This document shows positions 43,490-51,880 of a stretch of 64,000 bases of DNA, in pieces; the stretch's first letter is position 1, and the number at the start of each line of letters is the position of its first letter. The notes under the pieces were generated by a model. The model saw only the letters and a list, made by a program, of their open reading frames with translations. It did no database searches and was not told the origin of the DNA. The DNA is from Streptomyces griseofuscus (GTDB taxonomy: Bacteria > Actinomycetota > Actinomycetes > Streptomycetales > Streptomycetaceae), in the NCBI RefSeq assembly GCF_014673495.1, contig NZ_CP051006.1, positions 5,580,001 to 5,644,000 of the forward strand. Reading direction: 5' to 3'. A program made the position numbers and the translations under genes.

Positions 43490-44221
43490 ATGGTGGACGG
43501 CACACGGTCCCTCGCGCGTTCCGGACGGCGGCCGCGCGAGGAGTGGGACTGGCCGGCGCCCAGCCTGCTCGGCGGCCTCGGCGGTGACGCGCGCGCCCGC
43601 TTACTGGGCCTCGGGACACGGGTGCGCTACGACGCGGACCGGATCCTGATCCGGGAGGCCGACCGCACCGACTTCGTGCTGATCCTGCTGGACGGCGTGG
43701 TGAAGGCCACCGGCCGCACCCAGGACGGCCGGGACGCCCTGCTCGCCGTGCGGATGGGCGGCGATCTGGTGGGCGAACTCGCCGCCGTGGACGGCGATCC
43801 GCGCTCGGCCACCGTCACCACCTGCGGTCCGCTCGTGGCCCGGATGGCGACCCGCGCGGCCTTCCTGGACTGCCTGCGCCGGGACGCGCGGATCGCGGAC
43901 GCCGTGAACCGCGCCATCGTGGCCAAACTGCGCCTGGCCAACGCCCATCGCATCAACTTCACCGGCTGCGACGTCGGCACCCGCCTCGCCCGGGTGCTGC
44001 ACCATCTCGCGATGACCTACGGGGAGCGCACGGGCGCCGGCGCGGTGATCCACTGGCCGATCACCCAGCCCGAACTGGCCACCCTGGCGGGCGCGGCCGA
44101 GCCCAGCGTGCACAAGGCGCTGCGCGCGCTGCGCCGTTCGGGCGCCGTCGCCACCGGCTACCGCAGCGTCCGCATCGAAAACCTCGCCCTGCTGCACCGC
44201 ATCGCCTACCCGGAACCCTGA
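43490..44221 (+). CDS. Crp/Fnr-family transcriptional regulator
   Basis: 243 residues. A cyclic-nucleotide-binding beta barrel spans about 30-140, including GGDLVGELAAVDGDPRSATVTT, which keeps the Gly-Glu and Arg-Ser of the phosphate-binding cassette. A dimer helix and a winged helix follow (WPITQPELATLAGAAEPSVHKALRALRRSGAV). No Fnr-type cysteine cluster, so the effector is probably a cyclic nucleotide. The neighbouring divergent cyclase-like gene and the following ATPase gene suggest it reads the local nucleotide signal. Probably leaderless. Confidence 0.85.
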   Translation: MVDGTRSLARSGRRPREEWDWPAPSLLGGLGGDARARLLGLGTRVRYDADRILIREADRTDFVLILLDGVVKATGRTQDGRDALLAVRMGGDLVGELAAVDGDPRSATVTTCGPLVARMATRAAFLDCLRRDARIADAVNRAIVAKLRLANAHRINFTGCDVGTRLARVLHHLAMTYGERTGAGAVIHWPITQPELATLAGAAEPSVHKALRALRRSGAVATGYRSVRIENLALLHRIAYPEP

Positions 44222-44381
44222 ACTCCCTTGTGCAGAAGTGGTGTCGAGAGCCCCCGAGCCGCTCGAAATCGGTCCGGGAAAACCGTACTTTGACGACAGC
44301 CCGGTGCCCGCCCGTGGCTAGCGTGGCGGCAGGGCGCCGGCGCGACAGGGCTCCGGGGCCGCCTGCGCAACGGGGGTTGTC

Positions 44382-46856
44382 ATGACGGACAGGGACACGA
44401 GCGGGCCCGCTCCGGCCGACGAGGGACGGCCCGGGGCAGGGCCCGAGGGGCAGCCCGAGCGGCGACCCGGACGAGGGCCCGAAGGAGGGTCCGAGCGGAG
44501 GATCGACATCGCGGGCGACGCGGGCGGCCCGGTCGTCGCCGGTGATCACAACGTCGTCATCGACGCCCAGCACGGCTCCACCGTCACCCTCCTCATGGAG
44601 GGCCGCAGGCCCCGCCCGGTGCGCCGCGACCGGGTGGCCCTGCTGCCCCGGCGGCAGCACGCGCCGCTAGGCCGGGACACCGACCTGGCCCGGCTCGCGA
44701 CCGCCGTCCGCGACGGCGGCCCGGTCCAGCTGTGGGGCGCGCCCGGCGTCGGCAAGAGCACCCTGCTGCGGCACGCGGCCCGCACCCTCACCCCGGAACG
44801 CGACGGCGTGCTCTTCCTCGACGCGGCCCGGCGCGAACCCGAGGACCTCGCCCAGGACATGTTCGAGGCCTGCTACGAGACCCGGGGGTACGCCCCCTCC
44901 AGCCCCGAACTGCGCCGTCTGATGACCGGCGTGCGCGTCACCGTCTACGTCGACAACGCCGACTTCTCCCCGGAGGGCCTGCGCACCCTCATGGACGCGG
45001 CGCCCGACGCCACGTTCGTCGTCGCGGGCCGGGACAGATCCTTGCTCGGCGACGGCACCGCCCTGCGCCTGGACGGCATCGGCCGCGCCCCCGCCCTCGA
45101 CCTGCTCGCACGCGAACTGGGCCGGCCCGTGGGCGCGGGCGCGGAGGGCGCCACGGCGGGCGACCTGTGGGAGACGTCGTCCGGACGCCCCCTGCTGCTG
45201 CTGCGCGCGGCCGCCCTCACCCGGCTGGAACCGGCCGGCACCGGCGTCCTGCCCCGCCCCGCCGAGGTCGGCGATCTGCTGCCCCTGCTGCTCGGCCGGC
45301 TGGACGCCGAACCGCTGCGCGTCCTGCGGCTGTTGACCACCCTCGACGACGCCGATCTCGACGTCGGCCACATCGAGGCCCTCGGCGGCGCCCGGGACAC
45401 CGACGTGCTCTGCGGCCGGCTGGTGGACCTGGGCCTCGCGGAGCAGACCCAGCGCGGCTACCGCGCCGTGGCCGATGTCGTACCGGCGCTGCGCGAACGC
45501 GACCCCGAGCCGTTCTCCGTCGAGGTGCTGTGCGAGCACTTCGCCACCTGGATCGCCCGCCCCGCCACCACCGCCGCGCAGGTCGAACAGCACGCCCGTG
45601 CCCTGGAGGTGGTGGCCGAACTCGCCGAGCGGGACGGCCGCCCGGAGCTGGCGGTACGGATCGTACGGGCCGCGTCCCCGGCACTGGCCCGCTCGCTGCG
45701 GTTCGGTGTGTGGGGCAGGCTGCTGGACCTCGGGCTGCCCGCCGCCCAGCTGGCCGGCGACCGGCGGGCCGTCGCGTACTTCACCCATGAGCAGGGCATC
45801 CGCAGCCTGCTCACCGGGCGCCGGGTGATGGCGGCCGTCCTGCTCACCGAGGCGGCCGTCCTGTGGCGCCAACTGGGCGATGTGCACGGCGCGAACGCGG
45901 CCGCCGGGGCCCACCAGTACGTCCCCTCGCACGCCGCGAACGCCCAGGGCACCCTGCTCCAGCCGGACGGCGGCGCCTCCCACCTCGCCTCCTCGGGACC
46001 CTCCGCAGGGCCCTCCGCCCCCGACCCGTCCACCGCCCACGCGGCGGGCGCACACGGCACGGCGGCCCACGCGCCCGCTACCGCGACGGACCCCGGCACG
46101 ACGGCCCACACGACGGCGGCCCAGCACACGACGGCCACCACACACACCACGGCCACCTCGCACACGGCGGCCACGACACACACGGCCGCCACCCCGCACG
46201 CGGCGAACGCCGGCGCGGCGAAGGCAGGGGCCGCGAAGGCGGGTGCCGCGAAGGCGGGTGCGGCCAAAGCCGGTGCCGCCGCGCACTCCGCCGGTGCCGC
46301 GCACGCCGGAGCCTCGGCGGCGACCGGTGCCGCGGGGACGGGCGCGGCGGGTGCGGGCGCCGCGGGTGCGGGCGCGGCCGGTGCCGGGGCCTCCATGGCG
46401 GGGGCCTCCGTGGTGCTCAAGGTCGTCGCGGTGATCGTCGCCGTCGTCGTGGGCCGGGTCGTCGTCAGCCAGGCGGTGCACTCGTTCGCGGAGAGCCGCT
46501 CCGGCTCGTCCAGTTCGTCCAGTTCCTCGGACACCGGTCTCGCGGGACGCTGGACGGGCAGCGACGGCGCGACGTACGAGTTCGACGCCTCGGGCGGCGG
46601 CTACGTCTCCCGCGGGCGCGACGCCTGCGGCCAGGACGCGAGCACCGAGTTCACCGGCAGCGGCGACACCTACAGCGCCGAGCGGCCCATCTACGACACC
46701 ACCAGCGGCTCCTGCACCGGCCTCCTCGGCGAGGCCACCACCACGATCACCCTCAGCGGCGACTCCGCCAAGGTCACCACCACCATGACCAAGTCCTACC
46801 AGCAGGGCGTGCAGTGCTTCAGCTGCGGAACGCTCTACCTGACCCGCCAGCAGTGA
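44382..46856 (+). CDS. Membrane-anchored P-loop ATPase with N-terminal motif and external domain
   Basis: 824 residues. A polar Pro/Gly/Arg-rich start leads to IDIAGDAGGPVVAGDHNVV (41-59) and AQHGSTVTLLMEG (62-74). The ATPase begins near 95 with Walker A GAPGVGKS at 119-126, Walker B VTVYVDNAD at 186-194 and FVVAGRDR at 212-219, which resembles a STAND or AAA-like sensor region; a helical part continues to about 505. Residues 551-675 are low complexity (His/Thr repeats, then AKAGA repeats), one membrane helix lies at 676-697, and a Ser-rich stretch leads to an external domain of about 105 residues with four cysteines (749, 778, 812, 815). It looks like a transmembrane signalling ATPase. No family name fits the whole. 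Confidence 0.72.
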   Translation: MTDRDTSGPAPADEGRPGAGPEGQPERRPGRGPEGGSERRIDIAGDAGGPVVAGDHNVVIDAQHGSTVTLLMEGRRPRPVRRDRVALLPRRQHAPLGRDTDLARLATAVRDGGPVQLWGAPGVGKSTLLRHAARTLTPERDGVLFLDAARREPEDLAQDMFEACYETRGYAPSSPELRRLMTGVRVTVYVDNADFSPEGLRTLMDAAPDATFVVAGRDRSLLGDGTALRLDGIGRAPALDLLARELGRPVGAGAEGATAGDLWETSSGRPLLLLRAAALTRLEPAGTGVLPRPAEVGDLLPLLLGRLDAEPLRVLRLLTTLDDADLDVGHIEALGGARDTDVLCGRLVDLGLAEQTQRGYRAVADVVPALRERDPEPFSVEVLCEHFATWIARPATTAAQVEQHARALEVVAELAERDGRPELAVRIVRAASPALARSLRFGVWGRLLDLGLPAAQLAGDRRAVAYFTHEQGIRSLLTGRRVMAAVLLTEAAVLWRQLGDVHGANAAAGAHQYVPSHAANAQGTLLQPDGGASHLASSGPSAGPSAPDPSTAHAAGAHGTAAHAPATATDPGTTAHTTAAQHTTATTHTTATSHTAATTHTAATPHAANAGAAKAGAAKAGAAKAGAAKAGAAAHSAGAAHAGASAATGAAGTGAAGAGAAGAGAAGAGASMAGASVVLKVVAVIVAVVVGRVVVSQAVHSFAESRSGSSSSSSSSDTGLAGRWTGSDGATYEFDASGGGYVSRGRDACGQDASTEFTGSGDTYSAERPIYDTTSGSCTGLLGEATTTITLSGDSAKVTTTMTKSYQQGVQCFSCGTLYLTRQQ

Positions 46857-46879
46857 CCCCCGCCCCCGGAAAGGCCCCC

Positions 46880-47101
46880 ATGTCCCGTGCACCCGGTAAC
46901 AGCATCCGCATCGGCGGCGACGCGTCCGGCCCGGTCGTCGCCGGGAACGACAACCGCGTCGAGGTCCGCCAGGCCGCCCCCGAGGCCGACCGGGAGGCCG
47001 CCGGTCCCGTCCAGAACAACACGGCCGACGGCCACGGCACCGTCTACACCGTGATGAACGGCGATCTGCACGTCCACCACGAGCCCCCGGACGAGACCTG
47101 A
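46880..47101 (+). CDS. 73-residue protein carrying both island motifs
   Basis: Starts 24 bases after the ATPase stop with GGAAAGG upstream. Residues 9-27 (IRIGGDASGPVVAGNDNRV) match the ATPase N-terminus at 41-59. Residues 47-64 (NTADGHGTVYTVMNGDLH) match the C-terminal motif of the cyclase-like and helical proteins position by position. The two motifs are joined by an acidic/alanine linker. No other domain is present. It could be an adaptor that brings the ATPase together with the cyclase-like protein; short repeats of this kind also recall bacterial amyloid-type signalling motifs. The stop is one base from the convergent nuclease gene. Confidence 0.7.
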   Translation: MSRAPGNSIRIGGDASGPVVAGNDNRVEVRQAAPEADREAAGPVQNNTADGHGTVYTVMNGDLHVHHEPPDET

Positions 47102-47102
47102 A

Positions 47103-48173
47103 CTACCGGGGCAGGACCACCACATAGGCGGCGGGCTCGCGGTCGTCCGCCGCCATCAGGGCCGTACGGACCACCGTGGCCTGCTGCTCCATCGCGTCCC
47201 TGAGCTTCCTCGGGGTCAGATGGACGACCGTGATGCCGAGCCGCTCCAGGTGCTCCCGCTTGCGGGCGTGGCGCGACCACTCCGACTCCTCGTCGGCCTC
47301 GCCCTCCGCGGGCCCGTGCGGCGCCCGGGTGTCCAGCTCGACCGCGACCGCCTGGTCCGGCCAGTACGCGTCCAGGGCACCGAGGCGGGGCCCGCCGGGC
47401 AGCCGCAGCTCGACGTTCCACAGCGGGTCCGGCAGTCCGTGCTCGCGCACCATCCGGTACAGCCGGCTCTCCGCGATCGCGCGGCCCTCCGCCACCAGCG
47501 AGCCCACCGCGTCCCTCACCTGCGGCAGCCCGAGCAGCTTCGCGTTCGTGAACTCCCGGACGACGGCGGCCGGTTCGCAGTGCCCATCGCGCACCGCCTC
47601 GGTCAGCAGCCGCCGTACCGCCGCCCCGTCCCGCAGCTCCGCGGCCGCGTCCGCCAGTGCCCGCGGCACCGGTGCCACCGGCAGCCCGCCCACCGTGGCG
47701 GGGGTGGGCAGGTCGGCGGTGCGCAGGACGCGGACGTAGCCGGTGGAGCGCAGCCGGCGCTGCCGGGGCACCAGGACGTCGACGCACTCCAGATCCGCCG
47801 GCGCCGGTGTCTGCGTGAAGCCGTACAGGGCGAGCGCCGCGAGGCCGGTGAGCACCGCGCCCGGGTAGGGCGGCCGGTACGCGTGCCGCCCGGTCGGCTG
47901 GACCGGGACGCCCGGCGCGGGTTCCCGGGCCGCGTACCGCAGGGCGCCGTGCAGCCGCTCCTCGCCCGTCGGCGGTCCGGGGTGCAACAAGTAGACGTGC
48001 GGCAGCAGTTGGGACCAGGGTCCACCCGGGCGGCATCGTGCGGAGAGTTCGGCCGCGGTCACTCCGTGGGCGCGCAGCTGGGCCGTGGTCAGGACCCGCT
48101 GATGGGGCTCGGCGAGCGGGCCGAGGCGACGGAGGGAGCGGGAGGAGAGCGGTGCATTGTGCGTCATGCCCAT
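47103..48173 (-). CDS. AbiEi-antitoxin-like/DUF559 protein
   Basis: 356 residues. The N-terminal part (HQRVLTTAQLRAHGVTAAELSARCRPGGPW, LPHVYLLHPG) is the winged-helix type seen in AbiEi-like antitoxin proteins. The C-terminal part (WNVELRLPGGPRLGALDAYWPDQAVAVELDT, then KREHLERLGITVVHLTPRKL) is a DUF559-like PD-(D/E)xK fold with the Asp and Glu-x-Asp acids. Such fusions are numerous in Streptomyces and are annotated as regulators or nucleases without proof. No AbiEii toxin is adjacent. I use ATG 48173; ATG 48167 is equally possible. Confidence 0.75.
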   Translation of the reverse strand: MGMTHNAPLSSRSLRRLGPLAEPHQRVLTTAQLRAHGVTAAELSARCRPGGPWSQLLPHVYLLHPGPPTGEERLHGALRYAAREPAPGVPVQPTGRHAYRPPYPGAVLTGLAALALYGFTQTPAPADLECVDVLVPRQRRLRSTGYVRVLRTADLPTPATVGGLPVAPVPRALADAAAELRDGAAVRRLLTEAVRDGHCEPAAVVREFTNAKLLGLPQVRDAVGSLVAEGRAIAESRLYRMVREHGLPDPLWNVELRLPGGPRLGALDAYWPDQAVAVELDTRAPHGPAEGEADEESEWSRHARKREHLERLGITVVHLTPRKLRDAMEQQATVVRTALMAADDREPAAYVVVLPR

Positions 48174-48281
48174 CGGATGCCCACCCTCGGTCCCCCCTTT
48201 AACCGCTGTTACACGGTCGTCGAGAAATGCGGACAAGGTAGTACTAAAGGTCAGGTGTTCGGATGCCGAAAGGGCACCGGA

Positions 48282-48315
48282 AACCCCTGGTCCGCCCGGG
48301 TGCGGACCAGGGGTT
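48282..48315 (-). terminator. Terminator downstream of the second pepN
   Basis: AACCCCTGGTCCGC and GCGGACCAGGGGTT form a perfect 14-bp stem with a six-base loop, about 95 bases after the stop of the minus-strand aminopeptidase gene. Confidence 0.8.
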
Positions 48316-48354
48316 ACGGCCTTGCGGGTACGGGTCCCGTAACGGTCACCGACC

Positions 48355-48391
48355 GCCAAAGCTCAGGCCAAAGCCCGGTTCAGGCCAAAGC
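48355..48391. repeat. Short direct repeats in the pepN2 3' region
   Basis: GCCAAAGC occurs three times (48355, 48367, 48384); the last two are part of an exact 12-base TCAGGCCAAAGC repeat 17 bases apart. They lie between the pepN2 stop and its terminator. No known function. Confidence 0.6.
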
Positions 48392-48408
48392 TCAGCTCGG
48401 GCGACAGG

Positions 48409-50979
48409 TCAGCCGGCCTGTGCGTCGCGCTCCTGTGCGCGCAGGGCACGCGCCAGATCGTCCCGCGCCTCCAGCACCAGCCGCCGCAGCGCCGGCGCCG
48501 CGTCCTCGTGCGCCGCGAGCCACGCGTCCGTCGCGGCCAGCGTCCCGGGCCGGTCCTGGAGCGCCGGGAACAGTCCGCTGACGATGTCCATGCCGATCTG
48601 GATCGAACGCTCCTGCCAGAGCCGGTCGATGGCCGCGAAGTACTTCTCGGCGTACGGCGCGGTCAGCTCCCGCTGGGAGGGCTGGTCGAAGCCCGCGATA
48701 GTGGCCTCCACCAGCGCGTTCGACAGCGTGTCGGACTCCACCACCTGCGCCCACGCCTGCGCCTTGACGGCCGCCGACGGACGGGCCGCCAGGCAGCGCA
48801 CCTGGTGGCGTTTGCCGGACGCGGTGTCGTCCCTGGCCAGCTCGGCGGCGATCACGGACTCGTCCGCCACGCCATGGGCGGCCAGCGGGCCGAGGAACGC
48901 CCAGCGCAGCTCCTGGTCCACCTCCAGGCCCTCGATGGACGTGGTGCCGTCCAGCAGGTCCTTCAGCAGCGCGAGATCCGGCTCGGCCGAGGCCGTCGAG
49001 GCGAAGAAGCGCGCCCAGGCCAGCTGGTGCTCGCTGCCCGCGCCGGCCGCCCGCAGCTGACGCAGCGCGCCCTCGGCGAGCAGCGCGCCACCCGTCTCCC
49101 GCCAGTCGGGGGCGGCGTAGCGGTCCAGCGCGGTGTGGGTCCAGGCGTGCAGCATCTGGAGCACACCGATGTCGGACTCGCGGCTCGCGAACCGCAGCAC
49201 CAGGGCGATGAAGTCCCGGGCCGGCAGCAGCGCGTCCCGGGTCATGTTCCACAGCGCCGACCAGCACAGCGCGCGCGCCAGCGGGTCGGTCAGACCGCCC
49301 AGGTGCTCGCGGAGCGTGTCCAGCGAGGCCGCGTCGAAGCGGATCTTGCAGTAGGTGAGGTCGTCGTCATTGACCAGCACCAGGTCCGGGGCCTCGGCAC
49401 CGGCGAGGTCCGCCACGACCGTGCGCGGGCCCTCCACGTCCGTCTCCGCCCGCGCGTACCGTTCCAGGGCGCCGCCCTCGGTCAGCCGGTACAGGCCCAC
49501 CGCGACCCGGTGCGGGCGCAGCTCGGGGTGCGACTCGGCGGCCTCCTGGAGCACCGCCAGCTCGGCGACGCGGGAGTCCTCCAGGAGCACCTGCGGCGTC
49601 AGCGCGTTCACCCCGGCCGTCTGGAGCCAGGACCGCGACCAGGCCGTCATGTCCCGGCCGCTGGTCTCGCCGAGCACCGACAGCAGGTCACCCAGGCGCG
49701 TGTTGCCGTACGCGTGCCGCTTGAAGTAGCGACGGGCGCCCTCCAGGAAGGCGTCCTGGCCGACGTACGCCACCAGCTGCTTGAGGACGGAGGCGCCCTT
49801 GGCGTACGTGATGCCGTCGAAGTTGAGCTTGGCGTCCTGGAGGTCGCGGATGTCCGCGGTGATCGGGTGGGTGGAGGGCAGCTGGTCCGCGCGGTACGCC
49901 CAGGCCTTGCGGCGGTTGGCGAAGGTGATCCAGGCGTCCTTGAAGCGAGTCGCGCCGACATTGCCGAACGTGCCCATGAAGTCCGCGAAGGACTCCTTCA
50001 GCCACAGGTCGTCCCACCAGGCCATGGTGACCAGGTCGCCGAACCACATGTGCGCCATCTCGTGCAGGATCACATTGGCGCGGGCCTCGTACGACGCCTG
50101 CGTCACCTTGCCGCGGAAGATGTACTCCTCGCGGAAGGTCACCAGGCCCGGGTTCTCCATCGCGCCCAGGTTGTACTCCGGCACGAACGCCTGGTCGTAC
50201 TTCCCGAACGGGTACGGATAGTCGAAGTTCTCGTGGAAGAAGTCCAGGCCCTGCTTGGTGACCAGGAAGACGTCGTCGGCGTCGAAGTGCGGCGCGAGCC
50301 CCTTGCGGCACATGGCGCCCAGCGGGATCTCCAGCGTCGTACCGTCCGCGAACGTACGGGAGTAGGAGTCCGTCACATAGTGGTACGGCCCCGCCACCAC
50401 ACAGGTGATGTACGTCGAGATCGGTTTCGTCTCCGCGAACTTCCAGACGCCGTCGGTGAGTTCACCGGCGCCGTTGCTCCACGCGGTCCAGCCCTCGGGC
50501 GCGCGCACCTCGAAGCGGAAGGGCGCCTTGAGGTCCGGCTGCTCGAAGTTGGCGAACACCCGGCGGGAGTCGGCCGGTTCGTACTGCGTGTAGAGGTAGA
50601 CCTCGCCGTCCTCGGGGTCCACGAACCGGTGCAGGCCCTCGCCGGTGCGGGAGTAGGCGCACTGGGCGTCGACCACCAGCTCGTTCTCCGCGGCCAGGTC
50701 CTCAAGGGCGATCCGGGCGCCGTCGAAGACGTCGCTCGGGTCGAGGTCCTTGCCGTTGAGCGACACCGCGGTCACGCTCGGCGCGATCAGGTCGGCGAAG
50801 CTGGACGCGCCCGGCTCGTTGCAGCGGAAGCGGATCGTGGTGACCGAGCGGAAGGTGCGCGGCTCGCCCTCCGCGTCGCCGACGGCCGACCTGAGGTCCA
50901 GGGACACGTCGTATCCCTCGACGGAAAGCAGTGCGGCCCGCTCCCGGGCCTCGTCGCGGGAAAGATTCTCACCGGGCAC
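48409..50979 (-). CDS. pepN2: Second aminopeptidase N (M1 zinc metallopeptidase)
   Basis: 856 residues, cytoplasmic. GAMEN (YNLGAMENPG) and the zinc site HEMAH with WWDDLWLKESFA are complete, and the C-terminal ERAP1-like domain is present. It is clearly paralogous to the gene at 33499, with the same N-terminus MPGxNLxRxEAxxRAxLL, yet differs enough to suggest an old duplication or separate specificity. It probably shares peptide turnover duties. It ends upstream of a strong terminator and is divergent from the DsbA-like gene. Confidence 0.95.
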   Translation of the reverse strand: MPGENLSRDEARERAALLSVEGYDVSLDLRSAVGDAEGEPRTFRSVTTIRFRCNEPGASSFADLIAPSVTAVSLNGKDLDPSDVFDGARIALEDLAAENELVVDAQCAYSRTGEGLHRFVDPEDGEVYLYTQYEPADSRRVFANFEQPDLKAPFRFEVRAPEGWTAWSNGAGELTDGVWKFAETKPISTYITCVVAGPYHYVTDSYSRTFADGTTLEIPLGAMCRKGLAPHFDADDVFLVTKQGLDFFHENFDYPYPFGKYDQAFVPEYNLGAMENPGLVTFREEYIFRGKVTQASYEARANVILHEMAHMWFGDLVTMAWWDDLWLKESFADFMGTFGNVGATRFKDAWITFANRRKAWAYRADQLPSTHPITADIRDLQDAKLNFDGITYAKGASVLKQLVAYVGQDAFLEGARRYFKRHAYGNTRLGDLLSVLGETSGRDMTAWSRSWLQTAGVNALTPQVLLEDSRVAELAVLQEAAESHPELRPHRVAVGLYRLTEGGALERYARAETDVEGPRTVVADLAGAEAPDLVLVNDDDLTYCKIRFDAASLDTLREHLGGLTDPLARALCWSALWNMTRDALLPARDFIALVLRFASRESDIGVLQMLHAWTHTALDRYAAPDWRETGGALLAEGALRQLRAAGAGSEHQLAWARFFASTASAEPDLALLKDLLDGTTSIEGLEVDQELRWAFLGPLAAHGVADESVIAAELARDDTASGKRHQVRCLAARPSAAVKAQAWAQVVESDTLSNALVEATIAGFDQPSQRELTAPYAEKYFAAIDRLWQERSIQIGMDIVSGLFPALQDRPGTLAATDAWLAAHEDAAPALRRLVLEARDDLARALRAQERDAQAG

Positions 50980-51119
50980 GGCGGCACTCCCTTGTGATCG
51001 CGTGATTCAGGGCTGAACAGCACCGATCCTGCCATGTGCCCCTGACAGGAATCATCGGGGAATGCCCTCCGGGACGACGTCGTTGACGCCTCAAGAAGAC
51101 CGTTTCGCTGAGGAGAGCC

Positions 51120-51782
51120 ATGTCCGAGACCGCTTCCCCGTCCGGCAAGACCCCTGTCGACTTCTGGTTCGACCCGCTGTGCCCGTGGGCCTGGATGACC
51201 TCCCGCTGGGTCCTGGAGGTGGAGAAGCTCCGCGACATCGAGGTCCGCTGGCACGTCATGAGCCTCGCCGTCCTCAACGAGGACAAGCTGGACACGCTGC
51301 CCGAGGAGTACCGGGAGATGCTCGCCGTGCGTGCCTGGCAGGGCGTCCGGGTCGTCACCGCCGCCTGGCAGAAGCACGGCCAGGAGGTCGTCGGCCCGCT
51401 GTACACCGCGCTCGGCACCCGCATCCACAACAACGGCGAGGGCGTCACCCTGGAGTCCATCGCCGGGGCCCTCGCCGACGTCGGCCTGCCCGCCGAGCTG
51501 ATCGACTACGCCGAGCAGCAGGACTTCGAGTTCGACGCCGAGCTGCGCGCCTCCCACAAGGAGGGCATCGACAAGGTCGGCCAGGAGGTCGGCACCCCGG
51601 TCATCGCCGTCCCCGGCGACGACGGCGAGCAGATCGCCTTCTTCGGCCCCGTCGTCACCCCCGCCCCCAAGGGCGAACAGGCCGCCCGCCTCTGGGACGG
51701 CACCCTGGCGGTCGCCTCGGTCCCGGGCTTCTACGAGATCAAGCGGACGCGGACGCAGGGGCCCGATTTCAGCAACCTGTAG
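51120..51782 (+). CDS. DsbA-family oxidoreductase (mycothiol-dependent nitroreductase Rv2466c-like)
   Basis: 220 residues, no signal peptide, so cytoplasmic. FWFDPLCPWAWMTSRW at the start is the thioredoxin-fold active site, followed by the all-alpha insertion and the cis-proline region EVGTPVIAVPG. Sequence character fits the Rv2466c/DsbA-like group. The active-site motif is CPWA (Cys21), with only the first cysteine; Rv2466c itself has two cysteines there. A single-cysteine mechanism with mycothiol is plausible. GAGGAGAG precedes the ATG. A strong terminator follows. Confidence 0.82.
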   Translation: MSETASPSGKTPVDFWFDPLCPWAWMTSRWVLEVEKLRDIEVRWHVMSLAVLNEDKLDTLPEEYREMLAVRAWQGVRVVTAAWQKHGQEVVGPLYTALGTRIHNNGEGVTLESIAGALADVGLPAELIDYAEQQDFEFDAELRASHKEGIDKVGQEVGTPVIAVPGDDGEQIAFFGPVVTPAPKGEQAARLWDGTLAVASVPGFYEIKRTRTQGPDFSNL

Positions 51783-51795
51783 GTCGTACGGGTGC

Positions 51796-51821
51796 GGGGG
51801 CTCGGCGGGCGCCGGGCCCCC
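51796..51821 (+). terminator. Terminator after the DsbA-like gene
   Basis: GGGGGC and GCCCCC flank an inner CGGCG/CGCCG stem with one mismatched base on each side and a two-base loop, starting 14 bases after the stop. Confidence 0.75.
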
Positions 51822-51880
51822 GTGACCGACGGAGGGGCACCCCCTGCGGCGCGCCTCCGCCCACAGCACCGCGCCACAGG

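Noticed and set aside
44281-44330. TTGACG and TAGCGT as a -35/-10 pair for the ATPase gene
   Set aside because: The spacing is 23 bases, too long for a sigma-70-type promoter.
44667-46892. 741-codon minus-strand frame opposite the membrane ATPase
   Set aside because: Repetitive Arg/Gly content arises from the low-complexity plus-strand stalk; no motif or start signal.
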